Of a stretch of 64,000 nucleotides of DNA, positions 1 to 9,053 are shown piece by piece (the stretch's first letter is position 1; every line of letters starts with the position of its first letter). The DNA lies in the NCBI RefSeq assembly GCF_035621455.1, contig NZ_CP141822.1:744001-808000 (forward strand), given 5' to 3'. A program made the translations under genes and the position numbers. The notes below the pieces were generated by a model that saw only the letters and a program-made list of their open reading frames with translations, did not search any database and was not told the DNA's origin. The DNA is from Vibrio natriegens NBRC 15636 = ATCC 14048 = DSM 759 (GTDB taxonomy: Bacteria > Pseudomonadota > Gammaproteobacteria > Enterobacterales > Vibrionaceae).

Positions 1-846
1 GAGAAGGTTGAAAAAATCATTCGTGATTCAGGTTATGTTCCTTCCAAATCCGCTCAGTCGATGCGTGGAGGAAGTCAAAAGGTGGTGGGCGTGATCATTT
101 CTCGTTTAGATTCACCATCAGAAAACCAAGCCGTAGGCACCATGCTTCGTGAGTTATATTCTGCTGGTTATGATGTGGTGATCATGGAAAGCCAGTTTGA
201 TCGCCAAAAAACCATTGAGCATCTTGAGGTTCTTAGACGTCGCAATGTAGATGGCGTGATTGTATTTGGTTTTACAGGTTGCGATGAGAAGGCCCTCGCT
301 GAGTGGGGCAGTCGTATTGTGGTGATTGCCATGGATACGAATGAGGTTTCCTCTATTAATTATGATAACCAGGGCATTATCGATATGGCGCTCTCTCACC
401 TAGAGCAGCAATCGCTTTCTCGTATTGCCTATATCGGTGTAGATTCTGATGACAGAACCACGGGGTTTGCCCGTTTGAATGCTTACCAGTTGTGGTGCCA
501 GAGCAGAAATATCCAGCCTTGCTTTAAGACCGGAGCACTTAGCCATGAGAGTGCTTATCAGTTGGTCGATCACGTATTACAACAAGACACCCAAGCCATT
601 GTTTGTGCCAGTGATACGCTTGCACTTGGGGTTATTAAACGTCTACAAGAGTTAGGACGTGAAGATGTTGTCGTCACTGGCGTGGGCGGCAATGAACTCC
701 TTTCTTTTCTTTTCCCGAATATCTTCAGTGTCGATCCTGGTTATACGCATGCAGGCAAAAAAGCCGCTAACATGCTGATTAATCAGTTGAGCGGCAATGA
801 CTCTTTACTCCACTTCACCCAGAAACCTGTCAGCCACCACGGCTAG
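1..846 (+). CDS. treR: Trehalose operon repressor TreR, 5' truncated by the window
   Basis: LacI/GalR-family repressor. The reading frame is open from base 1, so the first ATG at 61 is internal: the 20 codons before it read as the end of a LacI helix-turn-helix (ending in a GYVPS-type hinge). The rest is a periplasmic-binding-protein-like effector domain of about 255 residues. The family senses trehalose-6-phosphate and represses treBC, which lies just downstream on the same strand. TreR-like operators at 914-927 and 969-982 lie between this gene and treB. The identity as TreR rather than another LacI member rests on the neighbouring treB and treC and on the operator type; I am fairly sure. 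Confidence 0.9.
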   Translation, partial: EKVEKIIRDSGYVPSKSAQSMRGGSQKVVGVIISRLDSPSENQAVGTMLRELYSAGYDVVIMESQFDRQKTIEHLEVLRRRNVDGVIVFGFTGCDEKALAEWGSRIVVIAMDTNEVSSINYDNQGIIDMALSHLEQQSLSRIAYIGVDSDDRTTGFARLNAYQLWCQSRNIQPCFKTGALSHESAYQLVDHVLQQDTQAIVCASDTLALGVIKRLQELGREDVVVTGVGGNELLSFLFPNIFSVDPGYTHAGKKAANMLINQLSGNDSLLHFTQKPVSHHG

Positions 847-913
847 ATGTATATGCCATAGTCGCATAATGAGTGTTCTGCTCTAGACTTAGTTTGTGAT
901 CCTTTTCAATTAA

Positions 914-982
914 TGGGACTGTTCCCATTTTGTTTTTTATCTTCAGGTGGCAATATAAAACCACTTCGTGGGAATGTTCCCA
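914..982 (+). promoter_or_regulatory. Pair of TreR-like operators before treB
   Basis: Two near-identical dyads, TGGGACTGTTCCCA at 914-927 and TGGGAATGTTCCCA at 969-982, lie 55 bases apart centre to centre in the treR-treB gap. They match the GGGAACGTTCCC type of the E. coli TreR operator. The spacing of about five helical turns would suit a looped repressor tetramer or two dimers; that is inference. Confidence 0.75.
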
Positions 983-1037
983 TTAATAATAAATACAAAG
1001 AAAAGTTAAACATATCCAATACAGGGTGGGCAAAGTT

Positions 1038-2462
1038 ATGAGTAAGATTGCGCGTCAAGATGTACAGCGTCTTATTGAGCTGGTCGGTGGGCCAGACAAT
1101 ATTGCAAGTGTGAGTCACTGCTTAACTCGTTTACGTTTTGTACTTAATAATACTGAGCAAGCTGACATCAAGCAGTTAGAAGCTCTGTCTATAGTAAAAG
1201 GCTGTTTTACCAACGCAGGTCAATTTCAGGTCGTTATCGGTACTGAAGTCGATGAAGTGTACAAGGTACTGATCGAGATGACGGGTAAAAGCGAAGCCAG
1301 CAAAGATGAATCAAAAAATGCCGCGCGTCAGAACATGAACATCGTTGAGCGTGGCATCTCTCACCTTGCTGAAATCTTCGTGCCTCTGCTACCAGCTATC
1401 ATCACTGGTGGTCTGATTCTTGGCTTCCGTAATGTGATTGGTGACATCAAGATGTTTGATGGCCAAACGCTGACCGAAATCAGTCAGTTCTGGGCGACGG
1501 TCCATTCATTCCTATGGCTGATTGGTGAAGCGATCTTCTTCTTCCTGCCTGTTGGCGTCTGTTGGTCAACAGTGAGAAAGCTCGGTGGTACGCCGATTCT
1601 GGGGATCACGCTCGGTGTGACTCTGGTCTCTCCGCAGTTAATGAACGCCTATTTGATTGGTAAACAAGTACCGGAAGTGTGGGATTTCGGTTGGTTTGTG
1701 ATTGAAAAAGTGGGTTATCAGGCACAGGTGATTCCTGCCATGCTCGCGGGTATCGCACTGGCGTATATCGAAAAATACCTTAAACGTATCACTCCGTCTT
1801 ACTTGTATCTGGTTGTGGTGCCATTTGTTTCCATCATTATTTCGGTGATTCTTGCACACTCTATCATCGGTCCATTTGGCCGCATGTTAGGTAACGGTGT
1901 GGCATTCGCTGCTAAGGCTGCCATGACGGGAGACTTTGCCATCATTGGCTCGACAGTCTTCGGTTTCTTGTACGCGCCATTGGTTATCACCGGTATTCAC
2001 CACACCACCAACGCCGTGGATTTACAGTTAATGCAAGAGCTTGGCGGCACCCCAATCTGGCCTTTGATTGCACTTTCAAACATTGCTCAGGCATCAGCAG
2101 TGGTTGGCATCATTATCATCAGTAAAAAACAAGATGAGCGTGAAATCTCCGTTCCGGCGGCAATCTCCGCTTATCTGGGTGTGACTGAGCCTGCAATGTA
2201 CGGCATCAACCTGAAATACAAATTCCCAATGCTAAGCGCAATGATTGGTAGTGCTTGTGCGGCGGCAGTTTGTGGTAGCGCCGGCGTAATGGCGAACGGT
2301 ATCGGTGTGGGTGGTTTGCCGGGCATCTTATCTATTCAGCCTCAGTTCTGGGGTGTGTTCGCATTAGCAATGTTGGTGGCGATAGTGGTCCCAGCTGGCT
2401 TGACGCTGATTCTTTATAAGCGCGCAAAAGCGAAAGGTGAACTTGAAACGGCAAACGCATAA
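1038..2462 (+). CDS. treB: PTS trehalose-specific EIIBC component
   Basis: Inner-membrane phosphotransferase permease that imports trehalose and delivers trehalose-6-phosphate to the cytoplasm. An N-terminal EIIB domain carries the phosphorylated cysteine in VSHCLTRLRF (Cys28 from the chosen start), followed by a linker and a multi-spanning EIIC domain. There is no EIIA domain, as is usual for TreB, so a glucose-type EIIA (Crr) encoded elsewhere must supply the phosphate. An in-frame GTG at 1026 is possible, but the ATG at 1038 has a GGGTGGG Shine-Dalgarno stretch seven bases upstream and gives the normal N-terminus of 474 residues. treC follows after a hairpin terminator. Confidence 0.95.
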   Translation: MSKIARQDVQRLIELVGGPDNIASVSHCLTRLRFVLNNTEQADIKQLEALSIVKGCFTNAGQFQVVIGTEVDEVYKVLIEMTGKSEASKDESKNAARQNMNIVERGISHLAEIFVPLLPAIITGGLILGFRNVIGDIKMFDGQTLTEISQFWATVHSFLWLIGEAIFFFLPVGVCWSTVRKLGGTPILGITLGVTLVSPQLMNAYLIGKQVPEVWDFGWFVIEKVGYQAQVIPAMLAGIALAYIEKYLKRITPSYLYLVVVPFVSIIISVILAHSIIGPFGRMLGNGVAFAAKAAMTGDFAIIGSTVFGFLYAPLVITGIHHTTNAVDLQLMQELGGTPIWPLIALSNIAQASAVVGIIIISKKQDEREISVPAAISAYLGVTEPAMYGINLKYKFPMLSAMIGSACAAAVCGSAGVMANGIGVGGLPGILSIQPQFWGVFALAMLVAIVVPAGLTLILYKRAKAKGELETANA

Positions 2463-2475
2463 CAAACTTAAATCA

Positions 2476-2512
2476 GCGATGGCAATGGAGAATGTCATGC
2501 CATCGCTTTTTT
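2476..2512 (+). terminator. Intrinsic terminator between treB and treC
   Basis: Nine-base-pair stem GCGATGGCA (2476-2484) with TGCCATCGC (2498-2506), followed by six T. It lies inside what is normally a treBC operon, so it probably lowers treC expression relative to treB. Confidence 0.8.
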
Positions 2513-2624
2513 CCCAATTTAAAACAGCCATTCCTGACTACGTCCTTTTGAGCTCAGGAGTGCTTGATCTTTAACCATGACTGTCATGGTGACTTTTTAA
2601 TTTAATGGTAAGTGGGTGTTAGAA

Positions 2625-4310
2625 ATGGCAATGACCAAGCAAGATAACAGCTGGTGGAAAACCGCAACAATCTACCAAATTTACCCGAAGAGTTTTTGCG
2701 ATAGTGACAGCAAAGGCACGGGTGATATCAAAGGGATCATTTCTAAACTGGATTATTTAAAACACCTTGGTGTGGATGCGATTTGGCTAACGCCTGTATA
2801 TGCATCGCCAATGATCGACAACGGCTACGATATATCCGATTACTACTCGATCAATCCTGACTTCGGCACAATGGCTGACTTTGATGAGTTACTGGTGGAA
2901 GCGCACCAGCTGGGTATCCGAATTATCATGGATATTGTCGTCAATCATACCTCGACTGAGCACAAATGGTTCCAGTCTGCGCTGGGTGATAAAAATAGCC
3001 CATATCGCGATTATTACATCTGGAAAGATCCGGTAGAGGGGGCAGAGCCCAACAATTGGCAATCCAAGTTTGGTGGAAACGCATGGGAACTGGATGAAGC
3101 AACCGGTCAGTACTACTTGCACCTGTTTGCCAAGGAGCAAGCGGATTTAAACTGGGAAAACCCAGTAGTGCGTGAAGAAGTCAAAGACGTGATCAGCTTT
3201 TGGGCAGAGAAGGGCGTGGATGGTTTCCGTCTTGATGTCATTAACCTGATATCTAAACAGCAAGACTTCCCGAATGATGAGCGTGGCGATGGACGTCGTT
3301 TTTATACCGATGGTCCACGAGTGCATGAGTATTTACAGGAAATCAGCCAAGCGGTATTTCAGAAGTACGGCAGTGTAACGGTTGGAGAAATGTCTTCGAC
3401 AACCCTTGAGCACTGTCAGCAATACTCCTCTTTAGACGGTAAAGAGCTTTCTATGGTGTTCAATTTCCATCATTTGAAAGTGGATTACCCCAATGGTGAA
3501 AAGTGGACCAAAGCACCGTTTGACTTTCTTCAGCTCAAACAAATCTTTAATCACTGGCAGACAGGGTTAAACGGTAAAGGTTGGGGAGCGCTGTTCTGGT
3601 GTAACCACGATCAACCACGTGTGGTCAGCCGACTTGGTGATGATCAGCACTACCGTGTTGAATCGGCGAAGATGCTGGCTGCGTCTGTTCACATGATGCA
3701 GGGCACGCCTTATGTTTATCAGGGTGAAGAGATTGGCATGACCAATCCGGGTTATACGGAGATCAGTCAGTATCGCGATGTCGAAAGTACCAACATGTAC
3801 GACATCATGGTGAATCGTGATGGTGTTTCACACCAAGAAATGATGGCTATTCTGGCTCAGAAGTCCCGTGATAACTCGCGAACGCCTATGCAATGGAATG
3901 GCCAACCGCATGCTGGTTTCACCAAAGGAACGCCTTGGCTCGAGGTCGCGCAGAATTATCCGCAAATCAATGCCGAGTCTGCTGTAGCAGATTTAAACTC
4001 CGTATTTTATTTCTACAAGCGCTTGATTGAACTGCGCAAACAGATCCCGGTCATCACGGACGGCAGCTATGAAGATTTGCTGCCAGAGCATTTGCGTATT
4101 TTTGCTTACGCTCGCCAGAATGAATCCCAGACGTTGTTGTGTATCAATAATTACTATGGGGAAGAGGTGGAATGTGTCTTGCCAGAGCGTTTTGAGATAG
4201 CGAAAGCGAAGTGTTTGTTGTCCAACTACCATAATTCGGTAAGTTCGGTTGCCTCTCGACATCAGACACTGCGTCCGTATGAAACACGAATTTTATTGAT
4301 TGAAGAGTAA
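2625..4310 (+). CDS. treC: Alpha,alpha-phosphotrehalase (trehalose-6-phosphate hydrolase)
   Basis: Cytoplasmic GH13 hydrolase that splits trehalose-6-phosphate into glucose and glucose-6-phosphate. The alpha-amylase motifs are visible in order: DIVVNHTS, GFRLDVIN with the nucleophile Asp, VGEMSS with the acid Glu, and WCNHDQPR. About 561 residues, normal for TreC. The frame is open back to a GTG at 2616, but an AAGTGGG stretch lies eight bases before the ATG at 2625 (protein MAMTKQDNSW); the ATG at 2631 is a second option. It completes the trehalose pathway started by treB. Confidence 0.95.
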   Translation: MAMTKQDNSWWKTATIYQIYPKSFCDSDSKGTGDIKGIISKLDYLKHLGVDAIWLTPVYASPMIDNGYDISDYYSINPDFGTMADFDELLVEAHQLGIRIIMDIVVNHTSTEHKWFQSALGDKNSPYRDYYIWKDPVEGAEPNNWQSKFGGNAWELDEATGQYYLHLFAKEQADLNWENPVVREEVKDVISFWAEKGVDGFRLDVINLISKQQDFPNDERGDGRRFYTDGPRVHEYLQEISQAVFQKYGSVTVGEMSSTTLEHCQQYSSLDGKELSMVFNFHHLKVDYPNGEKWTKAPFDFLQLKQIFNHWQTGLNGKGWGALFWCNHDQPRVVSRLGDDQHYRVESAKMLAASVHMMQGTPYVYQGEEIGMTNPGYTEISQYRDVESTNMYDIMVNRDGVSHQEMMAILAQKSRDNSRTPMQWNGQPHAGFTKGTPWLEVAQNYPQINAESAVADLNSVFYFYKRLIELRKQIPVITDGSYEDLLPEHLRIFAYARQNESQTLLCINNYYGEEVECVLPERFEIAKAKCLLSNYHNSVSSVASRHQTLRPYETRILLIEE

Positions 4311-4341
4311 CTTAAATTTTCCTGAGATTATCTCCCCCACT

Positions 4342-4374
4342 AAAGGCTTTGGAATGCTCCCCAAAGCCTTTTTT
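4342..4374 (+). terminator. Terminator after treC, probably shared with the convergent YitT gene
   Basis: Eleven-base-pair stem AAAGGCTTTGG (4342-4352) with CCAAAGCCTTT (4361-4371), then a T run on plus. The convergent gene ends at 4383, so the hairpin may serve both strands. Confidence 0.8.
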
Positions 4375-4382
4375 CGTAGAGG

Positions 4383-4988
4383 TTACTGAGAGCCGTAGGT
4401 AACAGAGTATCGATGTGGTTTGTGGTTCATGGCGAGTACCAGATTGAGCGCAAACGCCCCTAAGGCTGACAAAGCGATTACCCAAGGTGAGACGAAGAAC
4501 ATCGACGCCAATACAATACACACATCAATCGCCATCTGACTCTTGCCGACAGAAATGCCAAATTTATCTTGGATAAACAAACACAAAACATTAAAGCCGC
4601 CCAGGCTAGAGCGATGACGAAACAAGATTAGCATGCCTAACCCCATCAGTAGCCCGCCCGCGACAGCACAATAGATTTCATTGACTGACTCTAATGAAAT
4701 CAGTAAATAAAGATGATCGGCAAAAATTGAAACTAAAGCACCAGAAATAACACTATTGATGGCAAAGTGACGTCCAAAGCGTTTCCAAGCTAACAGATAA
4801 AAAGGGCAGTTAGTTAAAAAGTACAGCACACCAAAGGTAAAAGGTGTAAATTGGCTAATGAGCAAAGCCAACCCGGTGGTTCCTCCAGTAAGGAGTTGCG
4901 CGGATTGGAGAAAGAAAACGCCTTGAGCAACCAAAAAGGTACCTGTGAGAATTGCTATCCAGTCTTCTTTTAACGAGTGTTTTTCCAT
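4383..4988 (-). CDS. YitT-family membrane protein
   Basis: Small integral membrane protein of about 201 residues with five or six hydrophobic segments and the family's glycine-rich stretches LLTGGTTGLALL and SSLGGFNVL. Members resemble the membrane half of YitT/YczE proteins, whose transport substrate is not established. The frame is open back to 5027, but the ATG at 4988 (MEKHSLKEDW) gives the usual amphipathic N-terminus; neither start has a convincing Shine-Dalgarno sequence. It sits alone between treC (convergent) and glyA (divergent), so context gives no functional hint. Confidence 0.75.
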   Translation of the reverse strand: MEKHSLKEDWIAILTGTFLVAQGVFFLQSAQLLTGGTTGLALLISQFTPFTFGVLYFLTNCPFYLLAWKRFGRHFAINSVISGALVSIFADHLYLLISLESVNEIYCAVAGGLLMGLGMLILFRHRSSLGGFNVLCLFIQDKFGISVGKSQMAIDVCIVLASMFFVSPWVIALSALGAFALNLVLAMNHKPHRYSVTYGSQ

Positions 4989-5333
4989 CAATTTACAGTC
5001 ATAGGTGAGAAATAAGGCTGGCATCATAGTAAAAAGATGATCTTTTCGGTAGCTAGAGGCTAAAATTTACGGTAAACCTATGTAATTGCTGTTTTACAGG
5101 GTGTAAAGCACAAAATTGACAGTAATGACTGTTGTTTAAATGATTGCAACATCGACATGATATTTATTACTTGTCATCATGAAGAAACTGCATGAGAAAA
5201 ATTTAAATTTTCTCTTTATGACCCAGATCAAATTATGTAGAATGCGCGCCATTAGGGTGACGGAAACGTTTGCGCTCGGTCATTAAACAGTTTTTTTGCC
5301 AATTTCAGTACTAATCTGAGTCAGGAGATACAG
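4989..5333 (+). promoter_or_regulatory. glyA promoter region with PurR-like box and FNR/ArcA-like half-dyad
   Basis: This 345-base gap holds the divergent promoters of the YitT gene and glyA. A PurR-type operator ACGGAAACGTTTGCGC lies at 5260-5275, downstream of a TAGAAT -10-like hexamer at 5238-5243. In E. coli glyA is repressed by PurR, so this is the expected control. At 5218-5231 the minus strand reads TTGATCTGGGTCAT, close to an FNR dyad (TTGAT-N4-ATCAA); that second site is weaker evidence. No small gene is supported here. Confidence 0.6.
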
Positions 5334-6584
5334 ATGCTTAAGCGTGATATGAACATCGCAGATTACGATGCGGAACTGTTCGCAGCTATCCAGGAAGAAA
5401 CTCTTCGCCAGGAAGAACACATTGAACTTATCGCTTCTGAAAACTACACAAGCCCACGTGTAATGGAAGCTCAAGGTTCTCAGCTAACGAACAAATACGC
5501 TGAAGGCTACCCAGGCAAGCGTTACTACGGCGGTTGTGAGTACGTAGATAAAGCGGAACAATTAGCAATCGATCGTGCATGTGAACTATTCGGTTGTGAA
5601 TACGCAAACGTACAGCCTCACTCTGGTTCTCAAGCAAACAGCGCAGTATACATGGCGCTTCTGAACCCAGGCGATACAGTATTAGGCATGAGCCTGGCAC
5701 ACGGTGGTCACCTGACTCACGGTTCACCAGTAAACTTCTCTGGTAAGCACTACAACGTTATCCCTTACGGTATCGACGAAGCTGGTCAAATCAACTACGA
5801 CGAGATGGAAGCGCTTGCGATTGAGCACAAGCCTAAGATGATCATCGGTGGTTTCTCAGCTTACTCTCAAATCGTTGATTGGAAACGCATGCGTGAAATC
5901 GCAGACAAAGTTGATGCTTACCTATTCGTAGATATGGCTCACGTTGCTGGTCTTATCGCAGCAGGCGTTTACCCAACACCAGTACCATACGCACACGTTG
6001 TAACAACAACGACGCACAAAACACTAGCAGGTCCACGTGGTGGTCTTATCCTGTCTAACGCTGGCGAAGACATGTACAAAAAGCTGAACTCAGCTGTTTT
6101 CCCTGGTGGTCAAGGTGGTCCTCTAATGCACGTTATCGCTGGTAAAGCTGTAGCGTTCAAAGAAGCTATGGAACCTGAATTTAAAGCATACCAAGCTCGC
6201 GTTGTTGAAAACGCGAAAGCAATGGTTGCTCAGTTCCAAGAGCGCGGTTACAAAATCGTTTCTAACGGTACAGAAAACCACCTGTTCCTAGTTGATCTAA
6301 TCGACAAGAACATTACTGGTAAAGAAGCTGACGCAGCACTAGGCGCAGCGAACATCACAGTAAACAAAAACTCAGTACCAAATGACCCACGTAGCCCATT
6401 CGTAACGTCTGGTATCCGTGTAGGTACGCCAGCAATCACTCGCCGTGGCTTCACAGTAGAAGACGCAAAAGAGCTAGCGAACTGGATGTGTGACGTTCTT
6501 GATAACATCGACAACGAAGAAGTTATCGAAGCGACAAAACAGAAAGTGCTAGATATTTGTAAGCGTCTACCAGTTTACGCATAA
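5334..6584 (+). CDS. glyA: Serine hydroxymethyltransferase
   Basis: Cytoplasmic PLP enzyme that interconverts serine and glycine while charging tetrahydrofolate with a one-carbon unit. 416 residues, nearly colinear with the E. coli enzyme: the PLP lysine is Lys229 in [15 protein letters not shown] and the cofactor Asp-His pair is in [10 protein letters not shown] (Asp200). The start ATG has AGGAG seven bases upstream. The codon use is strongly biased toward preferred codons, fitting high expression. Monocistronic, with a PurR-like operator upstream and a structured 3' UTR that ends in a terminator at 6694-6720. Confidence 0.98.
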   Translation: MLKRDMNIADYDAELFAAIQEETLRQEEHIELIASENYTSPRVMEAQGSQLTNKYAEGYPGKRYYGGCEYVDKAEQLAIDRACELFGCEYANVQPHSGSQANSAVYMALLNPGDTVLGMSLAHGGHLTHGSPVNFSGKHYNVIPYGIDEAGQINYDEMEALAIEHKPKMIIGGFSAYSQIVDWKRMREIADKVDAYLFVDMAHVAGLIAAGVYPTPVPYAHVVTTTTHKTLAGPRGGLILSNAGEDMYKKLNSAVFPGGQGGPLMHVIAGKAVAFKEAMEPEFKAYQARVVENAKAMVAQFQERGYKIVSNGTENHLFLVDLIDKNITGKEADAALGAANITVNKNSVPNDPRSPFVTSGIRVGTPAITRRGFTVEDAKELANWMCDVLDNIDNEEVIEATKQKVLDICKRLPVYA

Positions 6585-6693
6585 TTGTTCTTCATAGAGT
6601 GAGCCGATTTCGGTGTCGAACATACTCATTTGCTCGCGCAAACTCCGTGTGTTCTCCTAGAACTCGACTCATCTACTTTGAACATTGATATAT

Positions 6694-6720
6694 TAAAGGT
6701 CCTCAATTGAGGGCCTTTTT
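6694..6720 (+). terminator. glyA terminator
   Basis: Stem AAAGGTCCTC (6694-6703) with GAGGGCCTTT (6708-6717, one G-U pair), AATT loop, then a T run. About 110 bases of transcript precede it after the glyA stop; see the finding on that 3' UTR. Confidence 0.8.
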
Positions 6721-6787
6721 GTTTGTCTGGCGTTTGGAATGGCTTTTTATCATCATTTGCTAGATACAAAAAAATGCCAGACACAAA

Positions 6788-6816
6788 AAAAGGTTGGCGA
6801 AGTGCCAACCTTTTTA
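6788..6816 (-). terminator. lipA terminator
   Basis: Stem AGGTTGGC (6791-6798) with GCCAACCT (6804-6811), flanked by an A run on the low side that is the T run on minus and by T on the high side. It lies 20 bases beyond the lipA stop and can act on either strand. Confidence 0.75.
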
Positions 6817-6834
6817 ACTTTCAGAATCAATGGA

Positions 6835-7800
6835 TTACTTGATTTCTATACCTTGAGCCTGCATATCGGCATGGTATGAAGAGCGAACAAATGGGCCACA
6901 CGCTGCGTGTGTAAAACCAAGTTCCAGCGCGATCTCTTTAAGCTCATCAAACTCTGATGGTGGAACGTAACGTTCTACTGGCAGGTGGTGACGGCTTGGC
7001 GCCAGGTACTGACCAAGCGTTAGCATCGTTACGCCGTGTTCGCGCAGATCTTTCAGTACTTCGACGATCTCTTCTTTAGTCTCGCCAAGACCCATCATCA
7101 GACCTGACTTAGTCGGTACATCTGGGTGCTGTTCTTTGAATTTCTTCAACAGTTGTAGAGACCACTTGTAGTTTGCACCCGGACGAGCTTTGCGGTAAAG
7201 ACGTGGCGCAGTTTCCAAGTTGTGGTTGAAAACATCTGGCGGGTTATCTTTCATCAGATCAAGAGCGACGTCCATACGGCCACGGAAGTCAGGAACCAAA
7301 GTTTCAATCTTGATGTTAGGGTTCAACGCACGGATCTCGCGGTTACAGTCAGCGAAGTGTTGTGCACCACCGTCACGCAGATCATCACGGTCTACAGAAG
7401 TGATTACTACATACTTCAGCTTCATATCAGCGATGGTTTTCGCCAGCTTTTGTGGCTCTTCCGCTTCTGGTGGTAATGGACGGCCATGAGCAACATCACA
7501 GAAAGGACAACGACGAGTACAGATTGCGCCCAGAATCATAAAGGTCGCAGTACCGTGGTTAAAACATTCAGCCAGGTTCGGGCAAGATGCTTCTTCACAT
7601 ACAGAGTGAAGCTTGTTCTTACGCATTGCTGCTTTAATGTCTTGGATTCGTTGGCTATCGGCTGGTAGCTTGATCTTCATCCAATCAGGCTTACGCAGCA
7701 CTTGTTTCTGCTCTGTAGGCATGTTCTTTACTGGAATCAATGCCATTTTGTCGGCGTCACGATATTTAACGCCTTTTTCCATCTGGATTGGTTTGCTCAT
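6835..7800 (-). CDS. lipA: Lipoyl synthase
   Basis: Radical-SAM enzyme that inserts two sulfur atoms into protein-bound octanoyl groups to make lipoyl cofactor for pyruvate and 2-oxoglutarate dehydrogenases and the glycine cleavage system. The auxiliary iron-sulfur cluster cysteines are Cys68, Cys73 and Cys79 ([12 protein letters not shown]) and the radical-SAM triad is Cys94, Cys98 and Cys101 (CTRRCPFC), the same spacing as E. coli LipA. 321 residues. The start overlaps the lipB stop by four bases (ATGA type), so the two are translationally coupled. Confidence 0.98.
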   Translation of the reverse strand: MSKPIQMEKGVKYRDADKMALIPVKNMPTEQKQVLRKPDWMKIKLPADSQRIQDIKAAMRKNKLHSVCEEASCPNLAECFNHGTATFMILGAICTRRCPFCDVAHGRPLPPEAEEPQKLAKTIADMKLKYVVITSVDRDDLRDGGAQHFADCNREIRALNPNIKIETLVPDFRGRMDVALDLMKDNPPDVFNHNLETAPRLYRKARPGANYKWSLQLLKKFKEQHPDVPTKSGLMMGLGETKEEIVEVLKDLREHGVTMLTLGQYLAPSRHHLPVERYVPPSEFDELKEIALELGFTHAACGPFVRSSYHADMQAQGIEIK

Positions 7801-8459
7801 GCTTTATTACCTTGAGAAGGTGCTTCTGTGCTGAATTCCACTTGCTCGTAGTCGAGCAAAGTAACGAGTTCTTCTATTAGTTGCTTTTCTACAGCTTCCA
7901 CATCGTCCGGTCCACCAAATTGGCTTACCTGAACCATTTCCATGCCTTGATACCCGCAAGGGTTAATGCGCAGGAATGGTGTTAAATCCATATTGACGTT
8001 TAAGGCGAGGCCATGAAAGGAACAGCCTTTACGAATACGTAAGCCGAGAGAGCATATTTTTTTACTATCGACGTAGACACCAGGAGCGTCTGGTCTTGCT
8101 GCAGAGTCGATATTGTATGCTTTTAGCGTGTTGATCACGAGGTTCTCTATGTTGGTAACGAGATCTCGTACTCCTAATTTTTTGCGACGCAGGTTAATCA
8201 GGAAGTATGCGACTAACTGGCCCGGACCATGGTAAGTCACTTGACCGCCGCGGTCGCTTTGCACGACAGGAATATCACCAGTGTTGATCAGATGCTCGGC
8301 TTTACCTGCCTGACCTTGAGTAAATACTGGGTTATGTTCCACCAACCAAACTTCATCAGGTGTTTCTTCTGTACGTTGGTCTGTGAACTCATGCATTGCC
8401 TTCCATACGGGCTCATAGTCCTGGCGGCCAAGTCGTTTTACAACAAGTTGGTGTTGCAT
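7797..8459 (-). CDS. lipB: Octanoyl-[ACP]:protein octanoyltransferase
   Basis: Moves octanoate from acyl carrier protein to the lipoyl domains that LipA then sulfurates. 220 residues. The family signature [16 protein letters not shown] is present, and the catalytic pair is Lys134 (VDSKKICS) and Cys168 (INPCGYQGM), which correspond to Lys135 and Cys169 of E. coli. It is the promoter-proximal gene of a lipB-lipA pair, separated from ybeD upstream by 176 bases that include the ybeD terminator. Confidence 0.97.
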   Translation of the reverse strand: MQHQLVVKRLGRQDYEPVWKAMHEFTDQRTEETPDEVWLVEHNPVFTQGQAGKAEHLINTGDIPVVQSDRGGQVTYHGPGQLVAYFLINLRRKKLGVRDLVTNIENLVINTLKAYNIDSAARPDAPGVYVDSKKICSLGLRIRKGCSFHGLALNVNMDLTPFLRINPCGYQGMEMVQVSQFGGPDDVEAVEKQLIEELVTLLDYEQVEFSTEAPSQGNKA

Positions 8460-8583
8460 GGCATTTCCTGTCGCGATTATATAAAGTGTTTGGATTATAA
8501 ACTGGATAATCCTTCTACTCTACCATTGAGTAACAGTTTTTTAACTCAAAGGTAAGTATTTTTCTACTATCTTGTTGATATGT

Positions 8584-8618
8584 AAAAAGAAAGCAGCCGA
8601 AGCTGCTTTCAAAAAAAA
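8584..8618 (-). terminator. ybeD terminator
   Basis: Perfect nine-base-pair stem GAAAGCAGC (8589-8597) with GCTGCTTTC (8602-8610) closed by a CGAA tetraloop and flanked by A runs, so it ends minus-strand transcripts 18 bases past the ybeD stop. Confidence 0.85.
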
Positions 8619-8635
8619 TTTAATTTATCAAATTT

Positions 8636-8914
8636 TTATAGAACCATACGAACGATGTCGATTTCGCCCAGTTCTTTATATAGGACTTCAACCTGCTCGA
8701 TTGAGGTCGCTGTGATATTGATAGACACCGAGTGGTAGTTGCCCTTCGCACTAGGTTTTACTGTTGGGCTGTAGTCACCAGGTGCATGGCGCTGAATCAC
8801 TTCAAGAACAAGTTCTGGAAGCTCAGGCTTTGCATGACCCATTACCTTGTAAGTAAAAGAACAAGGGAACTCAAGCAGGTCTTTTAATTTAGCATCAGAG
8901 TTGATGGTTAGCAT
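8636..8914 (-). CDS. ybeD: YbeD/DUF493 family protein (UPF0250)
   Basis: A 92-residue soluble protein with an ACT-like alpha/beta fold in the family; its function is not established, although the gene is conserved beside lipB or dacA in gammaproteobacteria, as here. The family core [13 protein letters not shown] near residues 17-29 is clear. Both ends are flanked by terminators (dacA before it, its own after it), so it is probably transcribed separately rather than with lipB. Confidence 0.92.
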   Translation of the reverse strand: MLTINSDAKLKDLLEFPCSFTYKVMGHAKPELPELVLEVIQRHAPGDYSPTVKPSAKGNYHSVSINITATSIEQVEVLYKELGEIDIVRMVL

Positions 8915-8995
8915 ATCGGTAACTCCAGTTGGTATTCGTTGCGGTGCGAAATAGTACAGTCAATTTAAGGTGAACTCAAGGCAAGGATTATTGAC

Positions 8996-9022
8996 TTAAA
9001 AAGCCGCCATAATCGGCGGCTT
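8996..9022 (-). terminator. dacA terminator
   Basis: Stem AAGCCGCC (9001-9008) with GGCGGCTT (9015-9022), followed on minus by a run of T. It lies about 30 bases beyond the dacA stop. Confidence 0.8.
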
Positions 9023-9053
9023 AATGAATCGGTTTGTTAATCTTTAGCTGTCT

